Shown piece by piece: positions 8,718 to 18,812 of a stretch of 41,090 bases of DNA. How positions within the stretch are numbered: the first letter of the stretch is position 1; the number at the start of each line of letters is the position of its first letter. Under the pieces are notes generated by a model. It did no database searches. It worked only from the letters and a program-made list of their open reading frames with translations, and was not told the DNA's origin. Location of the stretch: the NCBI GenBank assembly GCA_028715905.1, contig JAQUQV010000019.1, positions 1 to 41,090 of the forward strand, in the 5' to 3' direction. The position numbers and the translations under genes were made by a program. Origin of the DNA: Kiritimatiellia bacterium (GTDB lineage: Bacteria; Verrucomicrobiota; Kiritimatiellia; JAAZAB01).

Positions 8718-10898
8718 TTACAATGTCTGGGGGACTTTTTCCAGCTCAAAAAATTCAATGGTATCGCCGGTCTGGAAATCCTTGAAATTTTCAAGCCGCA
8801 TGCCGCACTCCTGGCCCGCGCGCACCTCGTTTACCTGGTCCTGGAAACGTTTCAGGCTGAAAATGGCGCCCTCGTAGAGAACGTCGCCGCCGCGTTTTAC
8901 CCGCGCTCGGCAGCGCGCGCCGACCTTGCCGTCGGCAATAAGGCAGCCGGCGACCTGTCCCTTCCGGCTGATTTCAAACACCTGGCGCACCTCCGCCCGG
9001 CCGACGTATTTTTCTTTTGTTTCGGGCTGCAACATGCCGCTCATGGCTTCCTTGATCTGGTCAAAAATGTCGTAAATCACCCCGTAGAGGCGGATTTCAA
9101 CGCCCTCGTCCTTTTCGGCGCGGGCCACTCCCTCCTCCTTGCTGACATTGAAGCCGAAAACAATCGCGTTTGAAGCGCTGGCGAGCATGACGTCGTTTTC
9201 ATTGATGTTGCCGACCGCGGCGAGAATGACGGCCAGCGAGACTTTATCGCTTTTTATTTCGGCCAGCATTTTCTGGATCGCCTCAAGCGAGCCCTGCGTA
9301 TCGCACTTGAGGATCAGGCGCAGCTCAAGCCGCTGGTTGGCCGCCATGGCCGAAAAAACGGTTTCCAGCGAGATTTTTTTCTGGGGCGCCGTCTGCAGGC
9401 CGCGTATTTCCGTGCTGCGCTGCTCGGCGATCTCGCGCGCCATTTTATCGTTCGGCATCACCTGGAAAGGCTCGCCGGCCTTGGGAACCCCGGAGAGCCC
9501 CATGCACTTGATCGGTGTGGCGGGAACGGCCTTGCGCACCTTGATCCCGTGATCGTTGATCAGGGCCTTGACGCGTCCCCAGTAAGGACCGCAGAGGATT
9601 ATGTCGCCGACGCTCAACGTGCCGCGGGACACGAGGAGGTTGGCGGTGGGGCCCATTCCCGGTTCCATCCGGGCTTCAATCACGAACCCGCGCGCTCTGG
9701 CGCGCGGATTGGCCTTGAGTTCCAGGATTTCGGACTGCAGAATAATCATTTCCAGCAGGCGGTCAATATTCCTTCCGGTCAGGGCGCTGACCTCAACGCA
9801 GATGATGTCTCCGCCCCATTCTTCCGGCGCCAGGCCGATGGCCTGCAGTTGCCGCTTGACTTTATCGGTGTTGGCGCCGGGCAGATCAATTTTATTGATG
9901 GCCACCATGATCGTGGTCTTGGCGGCCTGGGCGTGTTTGATGGCTTCTTCGGTCTGGGGCATGACGCCGTCATCGGCGGCAATCACAATCACGGCAATAT
10001 CGGTCATGTTCGCGCCGCGCGCCCGCATGGCGGTGAAAGCGGCATGGCCCGGCGTATCAAGAAAGGTGATTTTTTTGCCCTGATGTTCGGCCGTATAAGC
10101 GCCCACGTGCTGGGTTATGCCGCCCGCTTCGCCTTTGGCGACGGCCGCGTTGCGGATGCGGTCAAGCAGGGAGGTTTTGCCGTGGTCAATGTGCCCCAGA
10201 AAAGTAACCACCGGCGGCCTGCTTTCCAGGTCTTCCGTCCGGTCCGCTTCATCTTCCTGGTCCAGGAACAATTGGCCCGACAGGGGTTTCGTTTCAACCG
10301 GCTTTTTTTCAAGCTCTATGGTAAAACCGTGTTTTTCAGCAATCTGCTGGGCGATTTTTATTTCCAGCCGCTCGTTGATGGCGGCCAGGATGCTCATCAT
10401 CATTAATTCGGCAATCAGCTGGTTGGGCTTCATGTCCATCCGCTCCGCCAGATCGCGCACGATGATGGGGCCGTGAAAAACAAGCGTCCTGCTTTTTGCG
10501 CTTGCCGCCGGTTTTTTGGGCGGGGCCGGTTTTAGGGCGGTTTTTTCGGAGGGGGGGATTGCGCCCGCTGTTTCCGCCTTTGAAGCGGGAGGTTGGGCGG
10601 CCCTGTCCGGTCCGGGCCGCGGCCGGGATTTATCTTCAACCAGATCCGCCGGTTTTTGCGCAGGGGTGGCAGTCTGCGGAGCGGGCGGGTTTTGGCTTGT
10701 TTTGGCCGGGGCGGGGCGGCGCGCGCTTTCCGCATCCGGCGCCGGTGTTTTTTTTGCGAAAATATTTCTGACTTTTGCGACGGCTTCTTCGTCAATTGAA
10801 CTGGAATGGCTCTTGAAGGCGACTCCGATTGACTGGAGGGCGGCCATCAGCTCCTTGTTGGCGACGTTCAGTTCTCTGGCTAAATCGTAAATACGCAT
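8718..10898 (-). CDS. infB: Translation initiation factor IF-2
   Basis: A 726-residue IF-2, the GTPase that delivers initiator tRNA to the ribosome. The N-terminal IF2_N fold (residues 1-50) is followed by a Pro/Ala/Lys-rich linker to about residue 135 and a second IF2_N-like segment. The GTPase domain has G1 GHIDHGKT (about 235-242, with Ile where Val is common), G3 DTPGH (about 281-285) and G4 NKID (about 335-338). Domains II, III and IV follow, ending [18 protein letters not shown]. The gene lies between nusA and rbfA. The 107-base gap to nusA holds a GC-rich inverted repeat (TGGCGCGGCCGGGCCGCCA) but no T-run. Confidence 0.98.
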   Translation of the reverse strand: MRIYDLARELNVANKELMAALQSIGVAFKSHSSSIDEEAVAKVRNIFAKKTPAPDAESARRPAPAKTSQNPPAPQTATPAQKPADLVEDKSRPRPGPDRAAQPPASKAETAGAIPPSEKTALKPAPPKKPAASAKSRTLVFHGPIIVRDLAERMDMKPNQLIAELMMMSILAAINERLEIKIAQQIAEKHGFTIELEKKPVETKPLSGQLFLDQEDEADRTEDLESRPPVVTFLGHIDHGKTSLLDRIRNAAVAKGEAGGITQHVGAYTAEHQGKKITFLDTPGHAAFTAMRARGANMTDIAVIVIAADDGVMPQTEEAIKHAQAAKTTIMVAINKIDLPGANTDKVKRQLQAIGLAPEEWGGDIICVEVSALTGRNIDRLLEMIILQSEILELKANPRARARGFVIEARMEPGMGPTANLLVSRGTLSVGDIILCGPYWGRVKALINDHGIKVRKAVPATPIKCMGLSGVPKAGEPFQVMPNDKMAREIAEQRSTEIRGLQTAPQKKISLETVFSAMAANQRLELRLILKCDTQGSLEAIQKMLAEIKSDKVSLAVILAAVGNINENDVMLASASNAIVFGFNVSKEEGVARAEKDEGVEIRLYGVIYDIFDQIKEAMSGMLQPETKEKYVGRAEVRQVFEISRKGQVAGCLIADGKVGARCRARVKRGGDVLYEGAIFSLKRFQDQVNEVRAGQECGMRLENFKDFQTGDTIEFFELEKVPQTL

Positions 10899-11005
10899 AT
10901 AATGTTAATTTCAGACGGTTCACAGCTCTGGCGCGGCCGGGCCGCCATCCAAAACTTACAGCTGACCACGCGCGGCGGTTTTCACTTTGCCAGGATTTCC
11001 GCAGG

Positions 11006-12259
11006 CTAATCCTTTTGTTTGGCGTCGGCGGAGACGGAATCCTTTATGGATTTGGCGCTGTCGGCGTCCAGCCCGGCCTGTTCCTGCAGGTCGGCAATGT
11101 CGGCCTCGGCGATGCCCTCAACCGTCAGGAAACCGGCGTGGACAAGCTTTTCCGCCTGGTCTTTTTCAATCCCGAGCAGGCGGGTCAGTTTGTCAACCGC
11201 CATGGCCACTTTTTCCTGGAAACTTGTGTCTTCCTTGTCTTTTTCAATGTCAATTTTCCACCCGAGCAGTTTTGATGTCAGGCGCGCGTTTTGCCCCCTT
11301 TTGCCGATGGCCAGCGACAACTGCTCGGCGTCAACCACGATCGTGATCTTATTCTCTTTCTCATCCACGATGATCTTGTTCAGTTTGGCCGGGTTCAAGG
11401 CGTTGGTTACGTAAGTTTTCAAATCGGCGTTCCAGCGGACGATATCTATTTTTTCCCCGAGCAGTTCGCGCACGATATTTTTTACGCGCATGCCGCGCAT
11501 GCCGACGCAGGCCCCGACCGGGTCAACTTTTTCATCATTGCTGCAGACGGCTATTTTTGTCCGGTAACCGGCTTCGCGCGCGATGCCCTTGATTTCTATT
11601 GTCTTATCGGCCAGTTCCGATATTTCCAGGGTAAAGAGGCGCCGGACGAAGTCGGGATGGCTGCGCGAGAGCACGATATGGTGGCCGGAAGTATGATCCT
11701 GCACGCTCAAGACATAGGCGCGGATCCGGTCGCCGACCTGGTATTCCTCGGTGGGGACGCGCTCGCGGGCGGGCATGATCGCCTCCACCCGGCCCAGATC
11801 AATGATCACGTCGCCGTGGTCCAGCCGCACGATCGTGCCGTTGATAATATCTCCTTCGCGGTTCTTGTATTCCTTGACGACAATTTCTTTTTCGGCGTGC
11901 CTGATTTTCTGAATAATGGCCTGTTTGGCGGTCTGGGCGGCAATGCGGCCGAACTCGCGGGCGGGAACTTCAATTTCAATGATGTCGCCCGTTTTGGCGT
12001 CGCGCTTGTATTTGCGGGCCTCGGCCAGCGAAATCTGGGTGTGGCGCGAGAGGACGCGTTCGGCGACTTCCACCTTGGCGTAGGCTTTGATGTTTAAAGT
12101 CTTGCGGTCAATTTCAATGCGCAGGTCATTGGCCGGGCCGACGCTTTTGCGGGAGGCGGAAAGGAGCGCCGCCTCAACCATCTGGACGAGGGACTCGCGG
12201 CTTATGCCGCGCTCTTTTTCCATGTTTTCTATTACGGTCAAAAGATCGTTTACAGCCAT
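11006..12259 (-). CDS. nusA: Transcription termination/antitermination factor NusA
   Basis: A 417-residue NusA that binds RNA polymerase and nascent RNA. It has the polymerase-binding N-terminal domain (about 1-125), an S1 domain starting near GDIINGTIVRLDHGDVIIDLG, and KH1 and KH2 domains including VGACVGMRGMRVKNI and LAIGKRGQNARL. A short helix-hairpin-helix C-terminal segment follows in place of the long acidic repeats of E. coli. A GAAGGTG lies upstream of the ATG as a plausible ribosome-binding site. The gene is first in this operon, with its own promoter at 12314-12342; rimP, which usually precedes it, is absent here. Confidence 0.98.
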   Translation of the reverse strand: MAVNDLLTVIENMEKERGISRESLVQMVEAALLSASRKSVGPANDLRIEIDRKTLNIKAYAKVEVAERVLSRHTQISLAEARKYKRDAKTGDIIEIEVPAREFGRIAAQTAKQAIIQKIRHAEKEIVVKEYKNREGDIINGTIVRLDHGDVIIDLGRVEAIMPARERVPTEEYQVGDRIRAYVLSVQDHTSGHHIVLSRSHPDFVRRLFTLEISELADKTIEIKGIAREAGYRTKIAVCSNDEKVDPVGACVGMRGMRVKNIVRELLGEKIDIVRWNADLKTYVTNALNPAKLNKIIVDEKENKITIVVDAEQLSLAIGKRGQNARLTSKLLGWKIDIEKDKEDTSFQEKVAMAVDKLTRLLGIEKDQAEKLVHAGFLTVEGIAEADIADLQEQAGLDADSAKSIKDSVSADAKQKD

Positions 12260-12313
12260 GACACACCTTCATTCGGCGCTGGTTCTTTGGGAATTTATTC
12301 TCCAAAAAAAGTA

Positions 12314-12342
12314 ACTATACGGGTTTGCGCGGAAACAGTCAA
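12314..12342 (-). promoter_or_regulatory. Sigma70-type promoter of the nusA operon
   Basis: On the minus strand TTGACT (12337-12342) is separated by exactly 17 bases from TATAGT (12314-12319). Both boxes match consensus in five of six positions. The expected start site near 12307 gives a leader of about 48 bases before the nusA ATG. The position explains how the operon is expressed independently of the catabolic genes upstream. Confidence 0.75.
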
Positions 12343-12481
12343 TGGTTTTCTCCCGCATGTTGTGAGGGAAATGGCGGCGGCGTTTTGTTTTGCCGGGAAA
12401 AGCGCGTTGGAAGCGAGGCGGCCGGCGCGCTCGATGCCTTGAATCCGGCGCGCCGGGCAGTTCTTAAGCGCGAAAGCGGGG

Positions 12482-13609
12482 CTAAAGATGCCCGCCAAAA
12501 TACTCCAGCGCGGCGTCATACATCGCAATCGCCGAAGAGGCGGAAACATCTTCCTGAAAATTATGCGCCGGCGCAAAAATGAAGCCGCCGTCTGTTTTGG
12601 GATGCATTGCCCGGATCAGTTTGTTGACGCCTTCCCTGATTTTTGCATGATTGCCGGATGGAAGGAGCGCCTGCGTGTCCAACCCGCCGTGAAAAGTAAG
12701 TTTTCGGCCGAATTCAGACTTTAATCTTTGCGGTTCCATGCCGGCGACCGGCTGAATGGGATTGAGCACTTCCACGCCGGCCTCAATAAGATCGGGGATT
12801 ATTTGGAATATGTTTCCGCAGGAATGGTGCTGTTGCGCCGCATCTGTAAACTCTTTTATGTGCGCAAACCGCTGTTTCATGCAGGGTTTTATAAATTCCC
12901 GAAACATGGCGGGCGACATGAACAACCCCTTCTGGGTGCCGAAATCGTCCCCGCTGGTGGTCATATGAATATACCGCCCCAGCCTGGAATAGTAGGCTCC
13001 GGAGGCTTCTTTTTGAAACGCCAGTATTTTCCCGAAGAGAACGCTGATAAATTCCGGGTCCGCCGCGAGCATGCACATGATATGTTCATAGCCGCACAGC
13101 CGGCAAGCCAGTTCCAGCACTCCGTTGACGGGATGTTCGGCAACAACCACATAGGGCGTTTTTTCATGCAAACAGCGAGCCCTTTGTTCCAGAGCTTCAA
13201 GATCGGTCGTCAACTGATCAAGGCGCGGGAATTTATACGCGTTGACCTGTTCAATGGCGGCGTTTTCCAGCGGTCCCGCGGATGTTTCCCAGTATTTTCC
13301 GCTGAAAACGCGGTGAATTCCAAAATGATCGGAATATTCTGTCGCGGAAATACGTCTTTCCCGGCCCGTCTCAAATTCAAGCATTGCGCCAACCCGGCGG
13401 AAATCAACGTCAAAACGAGCGAGCAGGCGTTCATCCGGATTTCCATGTTCCGCGCCGGCGCATCCGAGAAGTGATTTCAATTTTTCATGCAAGCCGGGCG
13501 CGGTAATGGTTGTTTGGGGAGTGCCGCCGAGATCTATGGGGCAACGGTCCACGCCCTTGTGCCGCAGGGTATTTGCGAACCTTTCGCGATATATGCTGTC
13601 GGTTGTCAT
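12482..13609 (-). CDS. Uroporphyrinogen decarboxylase / MtaA-like family protein (last gene of catabolic operon)
   Basis: A 375-residue member of the URO-D superfamily, a TIM-barrel family that includes heme-pathway HemE and zinc-dependent corrinoid methyltransferases. HSCGNI (residues about 261-266) supplies the H-x-C pair used as zinc ligands in MtaA/CmuA-type enzymes, and it is followed by LIEAGVEVLNPIQ. HemE lacks this pair, so a methyltransferase-like or unknown role is more likely than heme synthesis. It ends about 140 bases before the nusA promoter, with no obvious terminator in between. No corrinoid protein is encoded nearby. It is cytoplasmic. Substrate is unknown. Confidence 0.8.
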   Translation of the reverse strand: MTTDSIYRERFANTLRHKGVDRCPIDLGGTPQTTITAPGLHEKLKSLLGCAGAEHGNPDERLLARFDVDFRRVGAMLEFETGRERRISATEYSDHFGIHRVFSGKYWETSAGPLENAAIEQVNAYKFPRLDQLTTDLEALEQRARCLHEKTPYVVVAEHPVNGVLELACRLCGYEHIMCMLAADPEFISVLFGKILAFQKEASGAYYSRLGRYIHMTTSGDDFGTQKGLFMSPAMFREFIKPCMKQRFAHIKEFTDAAQQHHSCGNIFQIIPDLIEAGVEVLNPIQPVAGMEPQRLKSEFGRKLTFHGGLDTQALLPSGNHAKIREGVNKLIRAMHPKTDGGFIFAPAHNFQEDVSASSAIAMYDAALEYFGGHL

Positions 13610-13653
13610 TTACGATTGTTGCCCGGTGCGCGAGTTGCCGGCCGCTCCGATTT

Positions 13654-14450
13654 TCATCCTGCGGCGGACGGTATTTTTTCCCATTCCTCCAAAATGGCGA
13701 TGGTTGTATCCAGATTTGCCCCGGGATCAACCCAGAGTTGCGCAATAACTCCGCCAGCGGGATCATAGAAATGCGCCGCGACTTTTTTCACGGCGCCCCG
13801 TCCGACCGCCGGGTCGGGGGAGGTTATAATATGCTGACGGTCTATATCTCCCCAAAAGGTGATTTTCCCTTTGGCGCGTTTTGACAATTCCGCCATGTCC
13901 ATGGCAAAAAGCTGGGAGTTAATGGCATCCACGCCGATCTCAATCAGGTCTTCGTATATTTCCAAAATTTGCCCGCAGCAATGCATGAAAGCGGATTTGC
14001 CCCTGGAATGAATCAGTTTGCAATAATCCGCGTACAACGGTTTGAACATATGGCGCCAGGTTTCCGGCGAAACGAGCAGCGCATGCTGGGATCCCCAGTC
14101 ATCCGAGAACCGGATGGCGTCAACATTCGTGGTTATCCAGAACTCCAGTTCCTTCAAATTAAACGCATGAATGACTTCCAGCAAATTCCATTCTCAACAT
14201 TCAGAAACTCGCAGCCCCACGCGTCTACATATGTTCCCGCGCCGAATTTGTCCCCCCTGACTCTCGGCGACGGCTGATAAACATTGTCAACCCTGGCCCA
14301 GCAAATATCGGAAGGGAAACGCCGGTTAATTTCCCGAACCTTTTCCGGAAATTCCGAGGCGACATAATCGGATATGCAGGGATCCCGCGGGATACGCCCC
14401 GGATATTCAAACTTCAGGCATTTATTCACTATCGTTCTGGAAGTTTCCAT
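13654..14450 (-). pseudogene. Broken URO-D/MtaA-like gene (internal deletion with frameshift)
   Basis: The 5' part, from the ATG at 14450, encodes a normal URO-D-family N-terminus up to the VDAWGCEFLNVENGI region, then reads out of frame to a stop at about 14154. The 3' part, in another frame from about 14184, encodes the family's C-terminal half: LLEVIHAFNLKELEFW, DAIRFSDDWGSQ, FMHCCGQILEIYEDLIEIG and KGKITFWGDIDRQH. Compared with the intact paralogue at 12482-13609, about 80-85 residues between these blocks are missing. One deletion of roughly 250 bases, not a multiple of three, would explain both defects. The rest of the reading frame looks undecayed, so the loss may be recent. A sequencing or assembly error cannot be excluded. 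Confidence 0.8.
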
Positions 14451-14506
14451 CGTTGTCGTCTTTCCCGAAAACAAACAAATATCGCGCAATAAGCCGCGTC
14501 TTTGCC

Positions 14507-15835
14507 TTAAGAAGGGGGCATGGCAACACGGGCGGCTCCCAAAGCGGCCTCTTCCGATTTCGGCAATATTCTGATCGGCAGATGAAACCGCGTTTTGACG
14601 GCCTCCTGTAATATTTTCAGGCGCCTTATGGCATTGCCGCTGCAAACCACTGTTTTTTTATCCCGGAAAATTTCGTCTGGCATCATGCGCTGGATGTTGG
14701 CAATCACGCCCCTGGCCAGGGCGGCCGAGATGTTTCCGAGGGAAAAATTGCCCAGCGTTATGCCGGATATCTCGCCTCGCAAAGAAAAGTCATCCCTTTC
14801 GCCAAGAAAATTGGGCTTAATTGCCAGCGAATCGCCGTTGCTTTTCAGACCCAAAATGTCAATTATTCTGTAAAACTCGTCCTGCCCGGGCGGGCTAATT
14901 CCGAGTTCCTTCAGCCACGTTTGGAGCGAATTGATCAGCCACTCAAAAGCCTGTCCTCCGCATAATGGAGCGGCGACGGCGATATATTTTTGCCCCACGA
15001 ACGGCCTTACTTCAACCGTCGCGCAACGTTTTATTTCATTGATCATCTTTTCCGGAATCACCACGGAAAGCTGGCCGCCGGTGCCAAGCGTCAGATAGAT
15101 TTCCTCGTCCGTATTGTTTGCCGTCGCCAGTATTGAAGCCTGATTATCCCCTATCGGCGCATGGACCGGAATCCCTTCCGGCAATCCAAACAAAGAGGAA
15201 TATTCGCCCGATAATCTGCCGGCCTGAGCGCCGGCGGGGACAACTTTCGGAAAGAATTTTGCCGGTATTTTGAGTTTCCCGATCGCGGCAAAATTCCATT
15301 GTTTTTTCCTGATGTCAAACAGGCCCCAGCTGGCGGCATCGGAAGGATCCGTCAATGGTTTCGCCAGGGCGCAGATTTTGCAGGCAAAATAATCATGGAT
15401 GGTCCCCGCAGAACTCCACCGGCCAAGTTCATTCCTCGCGGCGAGATACGCCAATGTTGCCGAGCCGAACCCGGCCCTCAATTTGCGGCAGCCCGGTTTC
15501 CGCCTGATCTTGTCCAGGAACCCGCCCTCAAGAGTTCTTTTGTCTTTCCACGTGTAAAGAGGCGAGGCCTCCTCGTCATTCCAAAGAATCATCCCGTGCA
15601 TCTGCCCGGTAATTCCCACGGCGGAAATTCTCCGCCTGATTTCGGGGTCAATTGATTTGACGGCGCGGCCGACCGCCTCAAGGATGGCGGCGGCGTTTTG
15701 TTCGGACCGTCCTTCCGGGACGGGAATGTCCGCCTTTGTTTTGACAGAAGCGCTGTCGCGCAAGGCGCCGCCCGTGTCAATTGCCACAACGGCCGCTTTG
15801 CCGGTGCCGATATCTATGCCGATCGCGCAGGACAT
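14507..15835 (-). CDS. FGGY-family carbohydrate kinase (sedoheptulokinase-like)
   Basis: A 442-residue sugar kinase of the FGGY family. The N-terminal phosphate-binding motif reads AIGIDIGTGKAAVVAID, and GITGQMHGMILWN is the segment typical of sedoheptulokinase-like members. GDNQASILA and YLTLGTGGQLSVV mark the second domain, with the adenosine-binding CSGNAIRR near the C-terminus. It probably phosphorylates a ketose or polyol in the cytoplasm, but the sugar cannot be read from sequence. The start codon lies one base after the stop of the TIM-barrel gene upstream, so the two should be translated together. Confidence 0.85.
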   Translation of the reverse strand: MSCAIGIDIGTGKAAVVAIDTGGALRDSASVKTKADIPVPEGRSEQNAAAILEAVGRAVKSIDPEIRRRISAVGITGQMHGMILWNDEEASPLYTWKDKRTLEGGFLDKIRRKPGCRKLRAGFGSATLAYLAARNELGRWSSAGTIHDYFACKICALAKPLTDPSDAASWGLFDIRKKQWNFAAIGKLKIPAKFFPKVVPAGAQAGRLSGEYSSLFGLPEGIPVHAPIGDNQASILATANNTDEEIYLTLGTGGQLSVVIPEKMINEIKRCATVEVRPFVGQKYIAVAAPLCGGQAFEWLINSLQTWLKELGISPPGQDEFYRIIDILGLKSNGDSLAIKPNFLGERDDFSLRGEISGITLGNFSLGNISAALARGVIANIQRMMPDEIFRDKKTVVCSGNAIRRLKILQEAVKTRFHLPIRILPKSEEAALGAARVAMPPS

Positions 15836-15836
15836 A

Positions 15837-16748
15837 TCACGCCAATTTCCATGCCTCTTCCAGGCGTTTTGCAGAATCCCGGATTGTTTCCTCTACAGTC
15901 ATATCCGGGAACGGCAGCATCTCCAGCACGAGAGCGCCGCGTTGTTCTTTATTCAAATAGCCGGCCCGCAATGCCAGACGCAGCACTTCGGTTAATTCCG
16001 GAACATCTATTTCCCCGCCCGCAAAGCCGACCGGCGGATGCGTGTCTCCGCGCCATTTTGATGATGAATCTTTCATGACGCAATTGCCGATATGCATGCG
16101 TTTCAGTTTTGGCTTTACGGTGGAAATTGCTTTTTCAAAACTCTCTCCCATCAACGGCAGATGGGCGATATCAAGCTCTATGCCGAAATTAACGATTTCA
16201 GGCTCCAGGGAATTAATCAATTCCATGCACTCCGGCGTGGGGCCATAAAGGAATTTTTTGTCAAACTCGCGGTCAAACGGCTCCAGCAGCGCGGTGATGC
16301 CGTGTTTGGCCAGTTCAGGGCAAAGCCATTTGCATAAATTTCTAAAATTTTTCAGGGCCGCGGGTCTTTCCGGCGCCGGAACGTCCCTCCCGGACGAAAA
16401 CACAAATCCTTTTGCGCCGATCGCCGCGGCCGCGGCGATCTGATCCTGAAGGTAAAGACGGATAAGCTTCTGTTCCCGCGGGGAATCGCTGCCCAGCGAA
16501 ATTTTATCCAGGGGAAAAATATGCATGGAATAAACAACTTCCTTCCCGCTGTCCCGCACTGCTTCCATCGCCTTCCGCTTGTATGGTTCTTCAAACGGAA
16601 GGCAGCAATCAAACGTCTCAATGTCGTCCCGCTTTACGAATTCACGCAGGGTTTCAAAATGATATGCGGCGTCCTCAAGGCACCTGGGATATAACAGATG
16701 GTGGACCAGCCCCAATCTCGCGTATTTTCCGATATTCTCTTTCATCAT
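15837..16748 (-). CDS. Sugar phosphate isomerase/epimerase (xylose isomerase-like TIM barrel)
   Basis: A 303-residue AP-endonuclease-2/xylose-isomerase-like TIM barrel. Useful marks are TALLEPFDRE (metal-binding Glu on strand 5), FGIELDIAHLPLMGE (Asp and His of the metal site), KRMHIGNCV, and ALVLEMLPF near the end. These proteins use a divalent metal to isomerise or epimerise sugars. Its first codon overlaps the stop of the GHL6-like gene (ATGA), and a second ATG follows at once. Coupling to the kinase downstream suggests a step that prepares a sugar for phosphorylation. Confidence 0.82.
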   Translation of the reverse strand: MMKENIGKYARLGLVHHLLYPRCLEDAAYHFETLREFVKRDDIETFDCCLPFEEPYKRKAMEAVRDSGKEVVYSMHIFPLDKISLGSDSPREQKLIRLYLQDQIAAAAAIGAKGFVFSSGRDVPAPERPAALKNFRNLCKWLCPELAKHGITALLEPFDREFDKKFLYGPTPECMELINSLEPEIVNFGIELDIAHLPLMGESFEKAISTVKPKLKRMHIGNCVMKDSSSKWRGDTHPPVGFAGGEIDVPELTEVLRLALRAGYLNKEQRGALVLEMLPFPDMTVEETIRDSAKRLEEAWKLA

Positions 16749-18784
16749 TCCTCCGCCACAAGCAGGGCATATCCCTTGAACATGGGCACTTGTATTTCAA
16801 GGTAATCGTCTCTTATTTTGAATTCCATTGGTTTCCTGTCCGGCGCCGTATAGACTTTCCCGGGAATTTTGCCGTCAAGCCTTATCTTTACCACGGCATC
16901 GCAGACGGTTATGGGTTCTTCTATCATTTCTGTTGCCGATTCCCCTTTTTCCTCCGGCGTATAAAAAGCAAGCGCTTCCGTCAGCGGGAACCAGGCCGGG
17001 AGCTTTGAAGCCCCGCGCTTTTCCGGCACATAAGCGAAAAGATGCGCCATTTTCCGGCTTGCCTTTTCCGTGACCATGGCCCTGGCGAATGACGGCAGGT
17101 TTTGTGTTTTTAAAACCGGGTTTGAAAGAAATTCATCCAGAACGTTGGCAAAAAGCTGGCGGAGGGGAACGGGCGCCATTTTATAATATGCGTCAAAGAT
17201 CGGATGGCTGAAATGGGCGACCTGTTTGCCGGCGACAAGGATCGGGAGATCTGTCGCTTCATAAGGCGGCGCGTAGAAATTAATGTGTTCCCCGTCCCAG
17301 CCGAAATTACAGAATGATTTTATCATTTTCCCGAACGCCCCGGTTCCCCGGATCGGCGCCATCTCAATCCCCATTGAATAAAGCGAGAGGGGCATATCCG
17401 GCAAGTCCCTGCCGTAAGGGGGCGCAATGGTGAAGAAAGCCGGGGCAAAATCATTGTCCTTTATGAAGCGCGCGCCCCATTCTTTTTCAAACATAAAGCC
17501 TTTCAGACCGGGCTCAAAACCGCTTTTGTGGCTGGCGATTATCTTTTTCCCGGCGTCAAGATGGGCCTTTACCTTTTTTTGAATCGGGCCCGTCATCAAA
17601 ACATTATCGGGCAAGATAATTATTTTATATCCGCTCCAGTCGTTTTTTTCCGATATCACGTCAAATTGCTGTTTCAACTCGCAGAGCATCCTCGCCGCTC
17701 CGTAAACACCGGGGCCGATGCCGGCCGCGAGGTCGCCCATATCATTATCGGTATTGAGAAAAACGGCAATTTCAGCAACGGGCCTGGCGTCCAGATGCCA
17801 TTCATCGTAGGTTTGCAGCTTTCTATAGACTTTTTTGATCAAATCAAACACGGCGTTGTTTATGTCGCCTCTTGGATGAAAATGCCCGCCCACATTCGGA
17901 CGCATTCCGTTGGCAAGGCCGTAAAGAAGATCATATTCCAGGCTGGCTTCGGTGCGTATGCCGCCGAAATCGCCCCAGCTTTTATGAAAGCGGCCGGTCA
18001 TGTTCAGGACGGTTTTTTCGAAATTTCTGAGATACCTTGACAAGACCGGCAGAGCTTCGTACCCCCATCCTCCCGTGGGCAGGCATTCGCATTCAAGATA
18101 AGTCCCTATTTCCGCTTGCGGCGCAAACCCTAATCCGTTGAAATACAACAAATACTCGGGATTGATTTTTTTCAATTCCATTGAAATTTCCTCCGCTATG
18201 CGGACGGCGGAAAGCCGCGAAAAAGCGGCCGCGGCTCTCGCGTCTCGCCAATTTATGCCGCGTTTTTTCATTTCCTTCACGCACACGGGGCAGACGCAGG
18301 GATGCGTCGGATACATGCAATCCCAGAAAAAACCGCTGACGGACGGGTATTTCTTTGCTACTTCCAGGGTCATTGCCTTGAGATGTTCGCGATACGGCGT
18401 ATTGAAACACATGATCCTGACGGACGGGAACGTCTTGTCGGTATAAACTCTTCCTTCCATGTCCACGCGCAGCCAATCCATGTGGAGCAGGGCTTCCGCA
18501 TGGCTCAATCCCGCGTTGAGATAGGCGGAAAGTTTTATGCATTTCCTTTCACAGGCTTCGGCGATTTTACCGAAGAGATCATAGGCGAGGGAAGGATGCT
18601 TCACGCCGATTTTTGTGTCGTAATACGCATTGCCCATGTTGCATCTGGCGTGAAAAGTCAGAAAATCAACCCCGCATTCTTTTATTTTGCCGGTAAAGGC
18701 TTCAACATCAAAATTCTTGCCGACATCGGGGCATGAGGGCATGGTGTGGTTATCATAGAAAAGACTGTATTTTGGCTTAAACAT
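16745..18784 (-). CDS. GHL6-type putative glycoside hydrolase with Glyco_hydro_42M-like domain
   Basis: A 679-residue protein whose N-terminal half resembles the GHL6 'hypothetical glycosyl hydrolase 6' TIM barrel: the FLTFHARCNMGNAYYDT strand, the FPSVRIMCFNTPYREH block, SGFFWDCMYPTHPC and the CPVCVKEMKKRG segment. A middle domain at about residues 330-560 (VAEIAVFLNTDND, KIIILPDNVLMTG, KKIIASHKSGF) fits the beta-galactosidase trimerisation fold. There is no signal peptide, so it would act on small imported sugars or glycosides in the cytoplasm. The catalytic acids are not assigned. It overlaps the TIM-barrel gene downstream by four bases and follows the M55 gene by 28 bases. Confidence 0.65.
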   Translation of the reverse strand: MFKPKYSLFYDNHTMPSCPDVGKNFDVEAFTGKIKECGVDFLTFHARCNMGNAYYDTKIGVKHPSLAYDLFGKIAEACERKCIKLSAYLNAGLSHAEALLHMDWLRVDMEGRVYTDKTFPSVRIMCFNTPYREHLKAMTLEVAKKYPSVSGFFWDCMYPTHPCVCPVCVKEMKKRGINWRDARAAAAFSRLSAVRIAEEISMELKKINPEYLLYFNGLGFAPQAEIGTYLECECLPTGGWGYEALPVLSRYLRNFEKTVLNMTGRFHKSWGDFGGIRTEASLEYDLLYGLANGMRPNVGGHFHPRGDINNAVFDLIKKVYRKLQTYDEWHLDARPVAEIAVFLNTDNDMGDLAAGIGPGVYGAARMLCELKQQFDVISEKNDWSGYKIIILPDNVLMTGPIQKKVKAHLDAGKKIIASHKSGFEPGLKGFMFEKEWGARFIKDNDFAPAFFTIAPPYGRDLPDMPLSLYSMGIEMAPIRGTGAFGKMIKSFCNFGWDGEHINFYAPPYEATDLPILVAGKQVAHFSHPIFDAYYKMAPVPLRQLFANVLDEFLSNPVLKTQNLPSFARAMVTEKASRKMAHLFAYVPEKRGASKLPAWFPLTEALAFYTPEEKGESATEMIEEPITVCDAVVKIRLDGKIPGKVYTAPDRKPMEFKIRDDYLEIQVPMFKGYALLVAEE

Positions 18785-18812
18785 TATTGATCCCTTCCGC
18801 GTATTCCGTCTT

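Noticed and set aside
12421-12456. Rho-independent terminator after the catabolic operon
   Set aside because: CCGGCGCG and CGCGCCGG can pair over a 19-base loop, but there is no T-run on the minus strand.
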